Notes: a model not told the origin generated them from the letters alone. Numbered from the stretch's first letter, positions 9,611-20,650 are shown. The stretch: DNA of 64,000 nucleotides from an uncultured Rhodospirillales bacterium (GCA_903828515.1 CAIKMD010000002.1:558001-622000); one strand, 5' to 3'. Made by a program: numbers and translations.

Positions 9611-11008
9611 TTAGCCGCCCGACGCATCTGCGAGACGGCCAAGACTTTCCTCGCGTCCGAGCACCGCCATGACGGCAAAAATCGGCGGCGAGGCAGCGCT
9701 GCCCGTCAGCGCGGCACGCAAAGGTTGGGCGGCATCACCTAATTTGATGCCCTTGGTTTCGGCAAATGTCCGGACCGCCTGTTCGAGCGCGGATTCTTCC
9801 CAAGGCGCGGTCGCCAAGGCCGATTGAAGCTCGCTCAGCAACGGCTTCGCCGGCGAAATCAGGGCTCGCGCCTTGTCGTCGAGCGCAATCGGTCGCGGTG
9901 CCACATAAAAACGCGCGACTTCAGCGAGGTCGTTGAGCGTCTTCGCGCGCGGCTTCAGGCCCGGCATCGCGGCGACAAGAATTGCGGTTTTCTCGGCATC
10001 GAGGCTGGCGCCGATAGCCGCTTCGAGACGGGGGGCGACCATCGCGGCGAGCGCGGCGTCATCGGTCGCCCGCAGATAATGGGCGTTGAGGTTGCCCAGT
10101 TTCGCGAAATCGAACCGGGCGGGCGCGCGGCCGACCGCGTCGAGATCGAACCACTCGATCGCTTGCGCGGTCGGAATGATTTCGTCGTCGCCATGCCCCC
10201 AGCCGAGGCGCAGGAGATAATTACGCAGCGCCTCTGGGAGGTAGCCCATGTCGCGATAGGCATCGACGCCGAGCGCGCCGTGGCGTTTCGACAGTTTCGC
10301 TCCGTCGGCTCCGTGAATGAGCGAGACATGAGCGAAGTCCGGCACGGCCCAACCCAGCGCACGATAGATTTGGGTCTGGCGGAAGGCGTTGTTGAGATGA
10401 TCGTCGCCGCGGATGACATGGCTGATGGCCATGTCGTGATCGTCGACCACGACGGAGAGATTGTAAGTCGGAGTGCCGTCGGCGCGGAGCAGGATGAGGT
10501 CGTCGAGTTGTTCGTTGGCGACGACGACACGGCCCTGAACGTGATCCTCGATCAATGTCTCGCCGGTCTGTGGCGCGCGCAAGCGAATGACCGGCTTGAT
10601 CCCCGGCGGGGCCAGGCTTGGATCGCGGTCGCGCCAGGTTCCGTCGTAGCGCACCGAGCGGCCCTCGGCCCGCGCCTTGTTGCGCATCGCCTCCAATTCC
10701 TCTGGGCTGCAATAGCAGCAATAAGCGTTGCCTTCGGCGAGCAGTCGGCGCGCGGCCTCGGCATGGGCCGACTGACGTTGCGACTGGTATACGATCTCGC
10801 CATCCCACGACAAATCGAGCCAGCGCATTCCGTCGATGATCGCATCGACCGCTTCCTTGGTCGAACGCTGGCGGTCGGTATCCTCGATCCGCAGCAGGAA
10901 TTTGCCGCCGTGATGCTTGGCGAAGAGCCAGTTGAACAACGCCGTGCGCGCACCGCCGATATGGAGGAAGCCGGTGGGCGAGGGGGCAAAACGGACGGTC
11001 ACACTCAT
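9611..11008 (-). CDS. gltX: Glutamyl-tRNA synthetase
   Basis: A 465-residue class I aminoacyl-tRNA synthetase. The HIGH-type motif is [20 protein letters not shown] near the N-terminus and the KMSKS-type motif is AKLSKRHGA, both typical of bacterial GluRS. It charges tRNA-Glu; alphaproteobacterial members are often non-discriminating and also load tRNA-Gln, which cannot be read here. The ATG at 11008 starts the conserved [13 protein letters not shown]; an in-frame ATG six codons upstream is possible. The gene is divergent from comEC, with 61 bases between starts. Confidence 0.95.
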   Translation of the reverse strand: MSVTVRFAPSPTGFLHIGGARTALFNWLFAKHHGGKFLLRIEDTDRQRSTKEAVDAIIDGMRWLDLSWDGEIVYQSQRQSAHAEAARRLLAEGNAYCCYCSPEELEAMRNKARAEGRSVRYDGTWRDRDPSLAPPGIKPVIRLRAPQTGETLIEDHVQGRVVVANEQLDDLILLRADGTPTYNLSVVVDDHDMAISHVIRGDDHLNNAFRQTQIYRALGWAVPDFAHVSLIHGADGAKLSKRHGALGVDAYRDMGYLPEALRNYLLRLGWGHGDDEIIPTAQAIEWFDLDAVGRAPARFDFAKLGNLNAHYLRATDDAALAAMVAPRLEAAIGASLDAEKTAILVAAMPGLKPRAKTLNDLAEVARFYVAPRPIALDDKARALISPAKPLLSELQSALATAPWEESALEQAVRTFAETKGIKLGDAAQPLRAALTGSAASPPIFAVMAVLGREESLGRLADASGG

Positions 11009-11069
11009 CGGGGCGGGGTGTAGCACATCCGGCTGGTCGCGTCATGGCGCGGCGGACTAGAGTTGGACC

Positions 11070-13178
11070 ATGTCCATTGCCGGTCCGATCGTCGGGAATA
11101 GTCTCACGACGCGGGAAGCGCTCACGCAGCGCTTTTTGGCCGAGCGCGCGCGCTGGCCGCTGTGGTTTCCGGTGCTGATGGGCGTCGGCATCGCGCTCTA
11201 TTTTCTTGCCGAACAAGAACCTTTGGCGTGGACCGGACCGGCGGCGCTTGTCGTCGCCGTCGGGGTTCTCGTGGCGGCGTGGCGGGCAGGGCGTGACCTT
11301 ACCGGTGCGTGCGGCTTTCTCGCGGTGGCATTGGGTTTCGCGGCGGCGCAGTTCCAAGCCGAGATGGCGGCAGCGCCGGTGCTGGAGCGCCGACAGGGAC
11401 CCGTCGACGTCGTCGGACAACTTGTTTCGGTCGATCCGTTGCCCGAGGGTGCGCGACTGACGATCGCGCCGAGCCAGATCGGCGAACTCGACGCGGCGCA
11501 TCGGCCGGTGCGGATCCGCGTGCGCTTGCGCAAGGGCGACAGCCCGGCGGCGCCCGGCGAGTGGGTAAGTCTTCGCGCGATGCTGATGCCGCCGCCGGCG
11601 CCATCGATGCCGGGCGCTTACGATTTCGATCGCCGCGCCTATTTCGATCGGCTCGGTGCGGTCGGGTATGCCCTTGGCGCGGCGACGCGGACGGCCGCGC
11701 CGGCGGGGCAGGAACCTGGCTTCTGGCAGGGCGCTATCGAAAGCATGCGCCGCGGGGTGAATGCCCGTATTCGCGCGGCATTACCGGGAAGCGATGGCGC
11801 GATCGCCGCGGCTATCCTCGCCGGTCAGACCCACGGTATCAAACCCGACGATTCCGGTGCGTTCCGCGACGCGGGGCTCGCGCATATTCTCGTGATCGCG
11901 GGCCTGCACATGGGCATGGTTGCCGGTATTGCGTTCTTCGCCTTGCGTGCGTTCTTTGCGCTTATCCCGCGCCTCGCGCTCAACTATCCGATCAAGAAAT
12001 TCGCCGCACTTGGCGCTCTCATCGTGATCTTCGGTTATCTTTTATTGTCCGGTGCGACCGTGTCGTCGCGTCGGGCTTTCATGATGATCGGGTTGGTGCT
12101 GTTGGCGATCCTGGTCGACCGCATCAGCGTCTCGCCGCGTGCCGTGGCGCTTGCCGCGATCGTGGTGATGCTGATGACGCCGGAAGCAGCGACCGGCCCG
12201 AGTTTTCAGATGTCATTCTCCGCGGTCGGCTGTTTGGTCGCTTTTTATGAGGCGATGCGGCCGACGCTCTCAGCGTGGCACCGCGATGCCCGGCCGGTCC
12301 GTCGCGCGGGGCTCTATGTACTCGGGCTCGCTTTCACGACGATGGTGACGACGGTCGCGACGGCGCCGTTCACGATCTATCACTTCAATCGCTTTCCGCT
12401 TTATTCGGTGGCGGCGAACGCCACGGCCGTACCGATCACGGGTTTCTGGGTCATGCCGTGGGGCATCGTGTCGGTCCTGCTGATGCCGTTGGGTCTCGAG
12501 AAATTCGCACTGGTGCCGATGTCGTGGGGGATCGAAGCGATTGCCTGGATCGGCCATCAGGTGACGTCATGGCCGGGCGCGGTGATGCTGGTGCCGAGTC
12601 TCGATGCCGGTGCTCTGGCGCTGGTGTCGATCGGCGGATTGTGGCTTTGCATCTGGACCGGGCGGTGGCGCTGGTGGGGCATGGCGCCGATCGCGCTGGG
12701 CTTTCTCAGCCTTGCTTTCATTCGTCCGCCCGATGTGCTGGTGTCCGGCGACATGAAACTCGTCATGGTGCGCAGCCCAGACGGGGCCTACTTGCCGTCG
12801 GTCGCGCGTGCCGATCCGCTCGTGCAGGACACCTGGACGAAGCGCGCGGCCGCGGCGCTTGGTGCTCCTTGGCCGAGGAGCGGTTCGGTCGGCGATAACC
12901 TGCTCTCCTGCGATGCGGAAGGTTGTATTTACCGAACGCATGGCCAGACGGTTGCGCTCATCCGCGACGGCGCGGCCATTGCCGAGGATTGCCGCGCGGC
13001 CGATCTTGTCGTAAGCCCCGTCGCGGCGCATCAAGCATGCCGGACGACTCCGACGATCGATCGTATCGACACGCTTGAAAAAGGCGGCCATGCCGTGTGG
13101 CTCGATCCATCGGGAATTACGATCGCGACGGTGCGCCAGTGGCAGGGCGCGCGACCGTGGTCGCCAAAACGTTATTAG
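11070..13178 (+). CDS. ComEC/Rec2 family DNA-uptake membrane protein
   Basis: A 702-residue polytopic protein. N-terminal helices are followed by a DUF4131-type soluble part, then the Competence domain with the hallmark AHILVIAGLHMGMVAGIAFF segment and a bundle of helices to about residue 550. The C-terminal ~150 residues are a short soluble tail without the HxHxDH metal site of the metallo-beta-lactamase-like domain seen in long ComEC proteins. This shorter form is common in alphaproteobacteria. Likely role: channel for single-stranded DNA in transformation; whether the organism is competent is unknown. Divergent from gltX. Confidence 0.88.
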   Translation: MSIAGPIVGNSLTTREALTQRFLAERARWPLWFPVLMGVGIALYFLAEQEPLAWTGPAALVVAVGVLVAAWRAGRDLTGACGFLAVALGFAAAQFQAEMAAAPVLERRQGPVDVVGQLVSVDPLPEGARLTIAPSQIGELDAAHRPVRIRVRLRKGDSPAAPGEWVSLRAMLMPPPAPSMPGAYDFDRRAYFDRLGAVGYALGAATRTAAPAGQEPGFWQGAIESMRRGVNARIRAALPGSDGAIAAAILAGQTHGIKPDDSGAFRDAGLAHILVIAGLHMGMVAGIAFFALRAFFALIPRLALNYPIKKFAALGALIVIFGYLLLSGATVSSRRAFMMIGLVLLAILVDRISVSPRAVALAAIVVMLMTPEAATGPSFQMSFSAVGCLVAFYEAMRPTLSAWHRDARPVRRAGLYVLGLAFTTMVTTVATAPFTIYHFNRFPLYSVAANATAVPITGFWVMPWGIVSVLLMPLGLEKFALVPMSWGIEAIAWIGHQVTSWPGAVMLVPSLDAGALALVSIGGLWLCIWTGRWRWWGMAPIALGFLSLAFIRPPDVLVSGDMKLVMVRSPDGAYLPSVARADPLVQDTWTKRAAAALGAPWPRSGSVGDNLLSCDAEGCIYRTHGQTVALIRDGAAIAEDCRAADLVVSPVAAHQACRTTPTIDRIDTLEKGGHAVWLDPSGITIATVRQWQGARPWSPKRY

Positions 13179-13193
13179 CCGTTAGGAATGGGA

Positions 13194-13496
13194 ATGACCG
13201 AAGAAGCCGCCGCCCCGGACGACGAAAAGGCCAAGCGCAAGGCGGAGAAGGAGCGGCTCCTTCACATCATGTGGGCTTATGTCTGCGGTGCGATTACCTT
13301 GCTCTCGGTTGTCGTCGGTTACGAGGCAACCTTCATCCCGCTGGGCTTCGGCGTGCTCGGGCTGATTCTCGTATCGACGCTCATCCGTCAACGCGAACGC
13401 ATTCACGCACCGATCACCGGCGCGATCAATCTCGGCGGTATCCTGATCTGGATCAGCTATAACTGGTCGATGCTGAAATCTTATCTCGGCGGCTGA
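13194..13496 (+). CDS. Small membrane protein, function unknown
   Basis: A 100-residue protein with a charged Lys/Glu-rich N-terminus (about 25 residues) and three hydrophobic helices (IMWAYVCGAITLLSVVVGY, FIPLGFGVLGLILVSTLI, ITGAINLGGILIWISY). The start at 13194 fits an AGGA six bases upstream; an ATG at 13188 directly abuts that site. It lies 15 bases after comEC on the same strand and may be cotranscribed. No family is recognised. Confidence 0.7.
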   Translation: MTEEAAAPDDEKAKRKAEKERLLHIMWAYVCGAITLLSVVVGYEATFIPLGFGVLGLILVSTLIRQRERIHAPITGAINLGGILIWISYNWSMLKSYLGG

Positions 13497-13503
13497 GCGC
13501 GGA

Positions 13504-14448
13504 TTAGGGCGCGATCAGTGACGCGGAATCCGGATTTCCTTTGACCAAACCTTGTTCGCGCGAAATCTTGATCCAGAAATCCATGTCGCTGGGCTTGGCG
13601 TGCGCGTCGAGATTGACGGGAATGTCGATGGTTGCCGCGGCCTGCGGCGGCAATTTCGAGAACTTCGCGAGGCTGGCGCGGACCGAATCGGCGTGTGCCG
13701 TGTCGTTGATGTAGGCCGTGGCGTCGTCGAGCGCCGCACGGAACGCCTTGACCGTCGCGGCGTTCTTCGTTGCCCAATTGCGGGTCGAGACATAAATACT
13801 CGCGACAGCACCGGACGGTACGATCGAAAAATAACTTCCGATGTCGTAACCGACTTTGTTGTCGCGATCGCGCGCATAGAACGGGTTGACCGTCATAACC
13901 GCATCGGCGAGACCGGTTTTCATCGCGTCGCCCATCTGCGGGAGTTGGAGTTCGATCCAGCCGACCTGATGATAATCGAGGCCGCTCGATTGCACCCATG
14001 TCTTGGCGAGCAGATCGACCGTTCCACCAAAACCGGGAACGCCGACTTTTCTGCCGCGGAGATCGCCAGCATCTTTGATGCCGCTGCCGGTACGCGCCAA
14101 TGCTCCGCCGACGCCGGGCGGCAGAGGGAATAAATGTGTGCTGGCGACCACGACCAGATCCAATCCTTGCTCGTCGGCCTGAAGCATCGAAGGTGGTGTT
14201 GGTCCGGCGATCTGCGCTGAATCGGATACGAGCGCGGGTAAGGCGGCAGCCCCGCTTTGCGCCAGCGACAGCGAGACTTCAAGGCCGTGTCTCGTAAAGA
14301 AACCTTGGTCCGCAGCGACGTAACTTCCAACGAAATCACCCGACGCGTTATAGAGAAAAGTGAGCTTCGTTTGCGCGAGCGTCGGTGTCGAAAGCATACC
14401 GATCGTCAAAAGCGTCGCGACGACGGCCATCGAGGCGATTGGTTTCAT
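13504..14448 (-). CDS. ABC-type substrate-binding protein (NMT1/SsuA-like)
   Basis: A 314-residue exported binding protein: signal peptide ending at TLAQ (about residue 26), then the KLTFLYNASGDFVGSYVAADQGFF opening of nitrate/sulfonate/taurine (NMT1/THI5-like) periplasmic proteins and a KVGVPGFGG motif in the second half of lobe one. No permease or ATPase gene is adjacent. It is clearly paralogous to the product of 57230-58189: the two share the framework SDSAQI/ADSAQI, QGLDL, KVGVPGxGG and the closing KGNPDxASLIAP. It sits between a small membrane gene and lexA, convergent with the former. Ligand unknown. Confidence 0.85.
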   Translation of the reverse strand: MKPIASMAVVATLLTIGMLSTPTLAQTKLTFLYNASGDFVGSYVAADQGFFTRHGLEVSLSLAQSGAAALPALVSDSAQIAGPTPPSMLQADEQGLDLVVVASTHLFPLPPGVGGALARTGSGIKDAGDLRGRKVGVPGFGGTVDLLAKTWVQSSGLDYHQVGWIELQLPQMGDAMKTGLADAVMTVNPFYARDRDNKVGYDIGSYFSIVPSGAVASIYVSTRNWATKNAATVKAFRAALDDATAYINDTAHADSVRASLAKFSKLPPQAAATIDIPVNLDAHAKPSDMDFWIKISREQGLVKGNPDSASLIAP

Positions 14449-14564
14449 CGATTTCTCCCCCCAAGACGAAAGCGACGTTCGGCCAGCGTGGCCTCGTCGC
14501 GTTTTGAATTATTGATTATACGAGCGGAAAGCCGCAACGGCGATCCGTGGCGGCTGAGCGTGCT

Positions 14565-15269
14565 TCAGTACCGCCGCATCAGACCGACGAGCTTGCCCTG
14601 AACCTGGACACGGTCGGGCCCGAAGATGCGGGTCTCATAGGTTTTGTTGGCAGGTTCCAGCGCGATGGAGTCACCACGCTTGCGCAGGCGCTTCAGAGTC
14701 ACTTCGTTGCTGTCGACCAGGGCCACGACGATGGCGCCGTTTTCGGCTGTGTTGCACTTTTGGATGAGGACGGTGTCGCCATCCATGATGCCGGCTTCGA
14801 TCATGCTGTCGCCCGCGACATGGAGCGCGTAGTGATCGCCGGTGCCAAGCATATCGGGCGGCACATTGACCGTCTCGTCGCTTCGCATGGCTTCGATCGG
14901 CGTACCAGCTGCGATTTTACCGTAGAGCGGAATTTCGACCGCCTCGTTGGTATTGGCGACGGCTGTGCTGGGCTGCGTCGTTTTGAAGTCCGCCCGCACA
15001 AGCGTCGGCGAGAAACGTGAACGATCCAACGGCTTGCGGCCGGCGACCGAGGTATCCTCGGGCAGCTTTACGACCTCCAAGGCGCGCGCCCGGTGGGGGA
15101 GGCGGCGGATGAAGCCGCGTTCCTCGAGGCCGCTGATGAGGCGGTGGATGCCCGATTTGGACTTGAGGTTAAGTGCTTCCTTCATCTCCTCGAACGAGGG
15201 CGAAACACCGCCAGCGCCGAGCCGGCTGTTGATGAAAAGCAGCAATTCGTGTTGCTTGCGCGTCAGCAT
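14565..15269 (-). CDS. lexA: LexA repressor
   Basis: A 234-residue SOS repressor and self-cleaving protease. N-terminal winged helix (residues 1-65) starts at the conserved [10 protein letters not shown]. Cleavage site Ala121-Gly122 ([10 protein letters not shown]), nucleophile S155 in [10 protein letters not shown] and general base K193 in VTLKRLRK are all present. RecA-stimulated cleavage would derepress DNA-damage genes. An SOS box lies 55 bases upstream of the start, so lexA is autoregulated. The ATG at 15269 is chosen since the conserved N-terminus begins there; an ATG at 15290 adds seven unlikely residues. Confidence 0.95.
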   Translation of the reverse strand: MLTRKQHELLLFINSRLGAGGVSPSFEEMKEALNLKSKSGIHRLISGLEERGFIRRLPHRARALEVVKLPEDTSVAGRKPLDRSRFSPTLVRADFKTTQPSTAVANTNEAVEIPLYGKIAAGTPIEAMRSDETVNVPPDMLGTGDHYALHVAGDSMIEAGIMDGDTVLIQKCNTAENGAIVVALVDSNEVTLKRLRKRGDSIALEPANKTYETRIFGPDRVQVQGKLVGLMRRY

Positions 15270-15323
15270 GCCAACCCCCAAAACCGGCAAAACAGCCGGA
15301 ACAAAACAAAAACTCCTGTGGAT

Positions 15324-15338
15324 GTTCTAGTTTAGTTC
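15324..15338. promoter_or_regulatory. SOS box (LexA-binding site) of lexA
   Basis: GTTCTAGTTTAGTTC is an exact GTTC-N7-GTTC, the direct-repeat LexA site of alphaproteobacteria. It lies between moeA and lexA, 55 bases upstream of the lexA ATG. Known biology of the group makes negative autoregulation of lexA the expected role. Confidence 0.85.
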
Positions 15339-15386
15339 CAACTCGCCCGTCAACTCTAAAAGCGCTATGGCTGGCCGACTCGGGGT

Positions 15387-16589
15387 TTAGAGCACGGTCA
15401 GGGGGACGACATCGACCCAGTCTCCCGGCTTGGCGGCGGGAGCGAGGGGCTTGCGGATGACCAGCCCGTCGGCCTTGGCCAATAGCGACACCATCGAACT
15501 GTCCTGCTTCTTGAATGGTTCAGTCTCGAGCGTGCCGTCGGCGGCTCGTGAGAGCGTTGAACGCAGGTAATCCTCACGACGGTCATTTTCGTCGAGCGCG
15601 ACTTTGAGTCGCGCGCGCAGCGGTAACTCGAACAGATCGGCGAGCCCGGACATTTTTGCCATGGCGGGCTTGGCAAAGAGTAAGCCGCAGACGAGCGTCG
15701 AGACCGGATTGCCGGGCAGGCCGATCATGGGTGTGTCGCGATAGCGACCAACCATCAGCGGCTTGCCCGGCCGCATGGCGACGCTCCAGAAATCGAGTTC
15801 GAGTCCGTCGGCACCGAGCGCACCGCGCACGAGGTCGTGGTCGCCGACCGACGCGCCGCCGGTGGTAAGCAGCAAATCCGCGCCGGCTGCGCCCGCGGCG
15901 ATATGCTGAAGCGCCTTGTCGTCGTCAGGTGCGATCGCGAGATGGATGGGGACACCGCCGCAGGAGGCGACCAATGCGGCGAGCGCGATCCCGTTGGAAC
16001 TGACAATCTGATGCGGACCGACCGGATCGCCCGGCATCACCACTTCATCGCCGGTCGGCAGAATGGCGACACGCGGCTTGCGGTGAACCAAAAGCCACGG
16101 ACGGTTCATGGCGGCGGCAAAGCCGACATCGCGGACGGTGAGACGCCTTCCGGCCTTAAGCCCGACATCGCCCTCGCGGAAATCGAGGCCGGCGGGACGA
16201 ACGTAACGACCGACGGGCGCGCCCTCACGCACGATCACGATATCGCCGTCGCGGTCGGTGTCTTCCTGGATGACGATGCAGTCGCTGCCATCGGGCAACG
16301 GGGCGCCGGTGAAAATGCGCACCGCTTCGCCGGCTTTGATCGCGCCATCGTGGGCTTGTCCGGCGGGGGCGGCGCCGACCACTTTGAGACGCGCCGGGAT
16401 TCGGGCAACGTCCGCCGCGCGCACGGCATAACCGTCCATTGCCGATACGGCCCAAGGGGGCTGGGTCCGGCGGGCAACGACGTCTTCGGCGAGAACCCGG
16501 CCGAGTGCTTCGGTGAGCGAAACCTGTTCCGCGCCCAAGGGCGCGATCATGGCGATGAGGCGTTGTTGGGCCTCTTCGACCGGGATCAT
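15387..16589 (-). CDS. moeA: Molybdopterin molybdenumtransferase
   Basis: A 400-residue MoeA enzyme, which inserts molybdate into adenylated molybdopterin. Motifs: [11 protein letters not shown] near residue 45, IVIQEDT, GDEVV in domain III and [10 protein letters not shown] near residue 290. Its start overlaps moaC by four bases (ATGA), so it is translationally coupled and is the last gene of the trpGDC-moaC-moeA run. No deviation from the family is seen. Confidence 0.95.
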   Translation of the reverse strand: MIPVEEAQQRLIAMIAPLGAEQVSLTEALGRVLAEDVVARRTQPPWAVSAMDGYAVRAADVARIPARLKVVGAAPAGQAHDGAIKAGEAVRIFTGAPLPDGSDCIVIQEDTDRDGDIVIVREGAPVGRYVRPAGLDFREGDVGLKAGRRLTVRDVGFAAAMNRPWLLVHRKPRVAILPTGDEVVMPGDPVGPHQIVSSNGIALAALVASCGGVPIHLAIAPDDDKALQHIAAGAAGADLLLTTGGASVGDHDLVRGALGADGLELDFWSVAMRPGKPLMVGRYRDTPMIGLPGNPVSTLVCGLLFAKPAMAKMSGLADLFELPLRARLKVALDENDRREDYLRSTLSRAADGTLETEPFKKQDSSMVSLLAKADGLVIRKPLAPAAKPGDWVDVVPLTVL

Positions 16590-17065
16590 CGTTTCGCCTC
16601 GTATGTTCCTGACTTTCCGCCCGATTTATGCACCAGCTTGATCTCGCCGATACACATACCGCGGTCGACGGCCTTGCACATATCGTAGATTGTCAGAGCA
16701 GCAACGGAAACTGCTGTTAATGCTTCCATTTCGACCCCCGTCCGGCCGGTAATCTTGCAGGTTGCGACGATGTCGACGGTATTGCGTTGTGGATCGCAAG
16801 CGAGTTCGACCTCGACCGAGGTCAGGTTCAGCGGATGGCAGAGCGGGATCAGATCCGGTGTCCGTTTGGCGCCCATAATTCCGGCAAGCCGGGCGACCGA
16901 CAGGACGTCTCCCTTTTTGACGCCACCCGCCATGACCCGCTCAAGCGTGGCCTTCTCCATTACGACGCTACCGGAGGCCACGGCGACTCGTTCGGTCTCG
17001 CTCTTGTCCGAGACGTCGACCATCACCGCAGCGCCCTTGGAGTCGAAATGGGTGAAGTCGCTCAT
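16586..17065 (-). CDS. moaC: Cyclic pyranopterin monophosphate synthase
   Basis: A 159-residue MoaC, the normal length. It converts the 3',8-cyclised GTP made by MoaA to cyclic pyranopterin monophosphate. Visible family motifs are [11 protein letters not shown] (substrate pocket), [11 protein letters not shown] and the Asp-containing IYDMCKAVD. Overlaps trpC and moeA by four bases on either side. Pairing with trpC in one operon is common in alphaproteobacteria. moaA is not in the window. Confidence 0.95.
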   Translation of the reverse strand: MSDFTHFDSKGAAVMVDVSDKSETERVAVASGSVVMEKATLERVMAGGVKKGDVLSVARLAGIMGAKRTPDLIPLCHPLNLTSVEVELACDPQRNTVDIVATCKITGRTGVEMEALTAVSVAALTIYDMCKAVDRGMCIGEIKLVHKSGGKSGTYEAKR

Positions 17066-17868
17066 GCGCGGGCCAGGTCCTGAGCCAGGAGTGCGGCGGT
17101 GGCTGCGGTGACATCCGGCTTTCGCATCAGGGCTTCGCCGATCAGGAAACAGCGTGCACCGGCGCGAGCCATGCGCGCGAGGTCGGCGGGTGAGCTGAGG
17201 CCGCTCTCGCTGACGAGGACACGATCCTTTGGCACCAACGCCGCTAGTTGTTCCGTCATCGAAATGTCGGTCTTGAGCGTTTTGAGGTTGCGGTTGTTGA
17301 CGCCGATCATGCGCGCCTTGAGCTTGAGTGCCCGTTCGATCTCGGCTTGGTCATGGGTCTCGACCAGCACATCCATGCCATAGGAGATCGCGGTTTCCTC
17401 GAGGTCGCGCGCCGCGCTGTCGTCCAGCGCGGCCATGATGATGAGGATGCAGTCCGCGCCCATCGCGCGTGCCTCGACCACTTGATAGGGGTCGAGCATG
17501 AAATCCTTGCGGAGCACCGGCAATGTGCATGCCGCGCGCGCGGCGATCAGATACGCGGGCTCGCCTTGGAAATCCGGACCGTCGGTCAGTACGGAGAGGC
17601 AAGATGCGCCGCCGGCCTCGTAAGCGCGTGCAAGCGAGGGTGGATCGAAGTCCTGGCGAATCAACCCGGCCGATGGTGAAGCTTTCTTGATCTCGGCGAT
17701 CAAACCGTAACGGCCACCGGCAGCGGCACGCAGGAGCGCAGCGGCGAACCCGCGCGGCGGCGAGGCTGCTTTGGCCGTGCGCTCGATTTCGGCGAGCGGA
17801 CGTTGTGTCTTGGCGCGAGCAATCTCGACACGCTTGCCGTCGCAAATGCGCGCCAACACATCGGTCAT
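17062..17868 (-). CDS. trpC: Indole-3-glycerol phosphate synthase
   Basis: A 268-residue TIM-barrel enzyme of tryptophan synthesis that forms indole-3-glycerol phosphate. Motifs: [13 protein letters not shown] (catalytic Lys and phosphate site), [21 protein letters not shown] and SESGLSSP. It is monofunctional (no TrpF domain). Coupled by four-base overlaps to trpD upstream and moaC downstream. Confidence 0.96.
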   Translation of the reverse strand: MTDVLARICDGKRVEIARAKTQRPLAEIERTAKAASPPRGFAAALLRAAAGGRYGLIAEIKKASPSAGLIRQDFDPPSLARAYEAGGASCLSVLTDGPDFQGEPAYLIAARAACTLPVLRKDFMLDPYQVVEARAMGADCILIIMAALDDSAARDLEETAISYGMDVLVETHDQAEIERALKLKARMIGVNNRNLKTLKTDISMTEQLAALVPKDRVLVSESGLSSPADLARMARAGARCFLIGEALMRKPDVTAATAALLAQDLARA

Positions 17869-18890
17869 GCCGGCTCGGCCTCGTTGGTGATGGCGACCAG
17901 TTTATCGAGCGCGCGCTTGGCGGCGCCCGATTTGATCGCTTCGGCACCGAGCGCGACGCCCGCGCGCAGATCCTTAGCTTTGCCCGAGACAATGAAAGCG
18001 GCGGCCGCGTTCAACAGCACGATGTCGCGCACTGGGCCGGTTTCTCCGGCGAGGATCGCACGCAGCTTGGCCGCGTTCTCGCCGGGTTCGCCGCCTTTCA
18101 GGTCAGAGAGCTTGGCGCGTTCGAGCCCGGCTTGTTCTGGGGTTACCTCGAATGTCTCGACCTTGCCGTTTTCGAGCGCGGCGACGACGCTGGTTCCCGT
18201 CGTGGTGAGTTCGTCGAGACCCTCACCATGCACGACCCACGCCCGCTCGCTGCCGAGCTTGCCCAACACTTCGGCGATCGGTTTGACCCAGGCGGGGGCG
18301 AAGACGCCGACGAGCTGACGTTTGGCGCCGGCCGGATTCGAGATCGGCCCCAGCAGATTGAAGATCGTGCGCGTACCGAGTTCGACGCGGGTCGGTCCGA
18401 CATGGCGCATCGCCGAATGATATTTCGGTGCCATGAGGAAACCGATATTCGCTTCGATCATCGCGCGCTGCACAGCGCCGACCCCGGCGTCGAGGTTGAC
18501 GCCGAGCGCCTGCAAGATGTCGGCGGCGCCGGATTTCGACGAGAAGTTGCGATTGCCGTGCTTGGCGACCGGTACACCCGCGCCGGCGACCACGATCGCG
18601 GCGGCGGTCGAGATGTTGAAGGTGCCGGCATTGTCGCCACCCGTGCCGACTGTGTCGATCGCACCGGCGGGTGCTGTGATCGGCAAGGCCTTGGCGCGCA
18701 TCGTGCGCGCGGCTCCGGTGATTTCCTCGACTGTCTCGCCGCGCAGGCGCAACGCCATCAGGAACGCGCCCATCTGGGACGGCGTCGCGTTGCCGGACAT
18801 CATCGTGTCGAACGCGTCCGCGGCGTCGGCTTCGCTCAACCGCTCGCCGGCAGCCAAACGCCCCAGAAGTTGCTTGAAATCGAGGCTCAT
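17865..18890 (-). CDS. trpD: Anthranilate phosphoribosyltransferase
   Basis: A 341-residue TrpD that transfers phosphoribosyl to anthranilate. Key motifs: [15 protein letters not shown] (PRPP loop), [14 protein letters not shown] and LLGPISNPA with the anthranilate-contacting region. Starts inside the last codons of trpG with an ATGA overlap, and overlaps trpC in the same way. Normal length for the family. Confidence 0.96.
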   Translation of the reverse strand: MSLDFKQLLGRLAAGERLSEADAADAFDTMMSGNATPSQMGAFLMALRLRGETVEEITGAARTMRAKALPITAPAGAIDTVGTGGDNAGTFNISTAAAIVVAGAGVPVAKHGNRNFSSKSGAADILQALGVNLDAGVGAVQRAMIEANIGFLMAPKYHSAMRHVGPTRVELGTRTIFNLLGPISNPAGAKRQLVGVFAPAWVKPIAEVLGKLGSERAWVVHGEGLDELTTTGTSVVAALENGKVETFEVTPEQAGLERAKLSDLKGGEPGENAAKLRAILAGETGPVRDIVLLNAAAAFIVSGKAKDLRAGVALGAEAIKSGAAKRALDKLVAITNEAEPA

Positions 18891-19471
18891 GCTGCAGCCA
18901 TCGCGCCGGTGGCGAGATTGAGGAAGTTGCCCAAGAGATCGTGGCCCGAAGCGGAGGCGATGCTTTCGGGGTGGAATTGCACGCCGTGCATCGGGCGCTC
19001 GCGATGCGCGAGGCCCATGATGATTCCGTCGGCCGTCTCGGCGGTAATGCGCAAACTGCTGGGGAAACTTGCGCGCTCGACGATCAACGAGTGATAGCGT
19101 GTCGCTTGGAACGGATTCGGGATGCCGGTGAAAACGCTAGTTCCGTCGTGATGGATTGCCGAGAGCTTTCCATGCATCGGCATCGGTGCCCGCACGACCT
19201 TTCCGCCCATGGCCTGTCCGATCGCCTGGTGACCGAGGCAGACGCCCAGCAACGGGATATTGCCGGCGCGGCGAATCAGGTCGAGGCAGATTCCGGCATG
19301 ATCGGGATCGCTGGGTCCCGGCGAAATCACGATGCCTTGCGGTTTCAGCGCAAGCGCCTCTTCGACGCTCAAAGCGTCATTGCGCTGTACGACAACCTCG
19401 GCCCCCAGTTCACCCAGGAAATGCCACAGATTGTAGGTAAAAGAATCGTAGTTATCGATCAGCAGGAACAT
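18887..19471 (-). CDS. trpG: Anthranilate synthase component II (glutamine amidotransferase)
   Basis: A 194-residue class I glutaminase. The triad is C78 (GVCLGHQ), H167 and E169 (VQFHPES). It supplies ammonia to TrpE. Here it is first in the trpG-trpD-trpC-moaC-moeA run and is separated from trpE by about 2.2 kb holding an unrelated binding-protein gene and a divergent deacetylase gene. It must therefore use a promoter in the 117-base gap shared with the deacetylase gene (19472-19588). A role in folate synthesis as PabA is also possible because the families overlap. Confidence 0.93.
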   Translation of the reverse strand: MFLLIDNYDSFTYNLWHFLGELGAEVVVQRNDALSVEEALALKPQGIVISPGPSDPDHAGICLDLIRRAGNIPLLGVCLGHQAIGQAMGGKVVRAPMPMHGKLSAIHHDGTSVFTGIPNPFQATRYHSLIVERASFPSSLRITAETADGIIMGLAHRERPMHGVQFHPESIASASGHDLLGNFLNLATGAMAAA

Positions 19472-19588
19472 CCGGATTTCTCACCCTAGGAAACCGTTAT
19501 ATCAGATTGATTGCCAAGAATAAAATCACCCCGGGACAAGACATTTGGCAAGTGCTTAGGCTACACTACGTCAAACAGGTGGAGGCCG

Positions 19589-20650
19589 ATGATCAATCGC
19601 GGCGATGATACCGGCGCGAAGCCGCGGCGTCACGGGATCATCACCGGGGCCGCAGGGCTGCTCGCAATTGCGATCGTGGCGGCACTGGTAACCGTCTGGC
19701 TGTCAAATCCCCGTTCGGAATCAAAAGGTACGTCCGCCAACATCACGGCGCCGCTGCCGCCTGAAGCGCCTCCTCGAGGAGCAGCGAGCGACTTGGCTTC
19801 AGGGCAACCGGCAGTGTCGACACCGCTGCCGGCGTTTCCATCGCCGCCCGACGTTCAGACTCAACAACCACAACAGGCAATCCTACCGCCGCGCCCGGTT
19901 CAAACGCAGCCTCCCAAAGAGGGCGATCAGCCGGCTTGGATCAAATTCGCGGGACTTTCGCTTGCGAACGGCGACCGCCCGCGCGTTGCCATTGTCATCG
20001 ACGATCTTGGTCTCGATCGGGCGCGCACCGCGCGCGCAATCGGTCTTCCCGCTGCGGTGACGCTCTCGTTCCTGGCGTATGCGGGGGACTTGCCGCGCCA
20101 AACCGCGGCCGCGCGCGCCAACGGTCATGAATTGCTGGTGCATGTGCCGATGGAACCGGTCAGCGTCCGTCAGGATATGGGCCCCAATGGCCTCAAGACC
20201 AGCCAGCCGCGCGACGAGGTCCTGCGCCGTCTGCGTTGGGATCTAGATCGTTTCGACAGCTATGTCGGGATCAACAACCACATGGGCAGCCGGTTTACCG
20301 GTGACGGCGAGGCGATGGGATGGGTTCTTGCCGAACTTAAGGCGCGCGGTTTGCTGTTCCTGGACTCCCGAACCATCGCCGCGACGACCGGCGAAAAGGT
20401 CGCCGCGGCCGAGGGGGTGCCCTTTGTCTCGCGTGACGTCTTCCTCGACGACGATCAGTCCGCGGTCGTCGTGCGCGAGCGTTTGCGCGATGTCGAAGTA
20501 CTCGCCAAGCGCCACGGCAGCGCGGTTGCGATCGGCCATCCGCACGACGCGACCCTCGATGCGCTGGTCGGCTGGATTGGGACTCTCTCCCAAAAGGGCC
20601 TGGTTCTCGTTCCGCTCACCGACATCGCAAAATTGCGCGCCCGATCCTGA
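19589..20650 (+). CDS. Divergent polysaccharide deacetylase family protein (YibQ-like)
   Basis: A 353-residue protein with one N-terminal helix (GIITGAAGLLAIAIVAALVTVWL), a Pro/Gln-rich linker of about 90 residues, and a C-terminal divergent polysaccharide deacetylase domain (PRVAIVIDDLGLDRARTARAI; later NNHMGSRFTGD). It is likely periplasmic and membrane-anchored, acting on envelope polysaccharide; the exact substrate is unknown. The ATG at 19589 has AGGTGG six bases upstream; an earlier TTG at 19511 is unlikely. In related genomes the family often sits near cell-wall hydrolase genes; here it splits the trp genes. Confidence 0.85.
   Translation: MINRGDDTGAKPRRHGIITGAAGLLAIAIVAALVTVWLSNPRSESKGTSANITAPLPPEAPPRGAASDLASGQPAVSTPLPAFPSPPDVQTQQPQQAILPPRPVQTQPPKEGDQPAWIKFAGLSLANGDRPRVAIVIDDLGLDRARTARAIGLPAAVTLSFLAYAGDLPRQTAAARANGHELLVHVPMEPVSVRQDMGPNGLKTSQPRDEVLRRLRWDLDRFDSYVGINNHMGSRFTGDGEAMGWVLAELKARGLLFLDSRTIAATTGEKVAAAEGVPFVSRDVFLDDDQSAVVVRERLRDVEVLAKRHGSAVAIGHPHDATLDALVGWIGTLSQKGLVLVPLTDIAKLRARS

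Noticed and set aside
17805-19094. A 429-codon plus-strand frame across trpC-trpD-trpG
   Set aside because: Antisense to three well-conserved trp genes with coupled starts; no recognisable motif.
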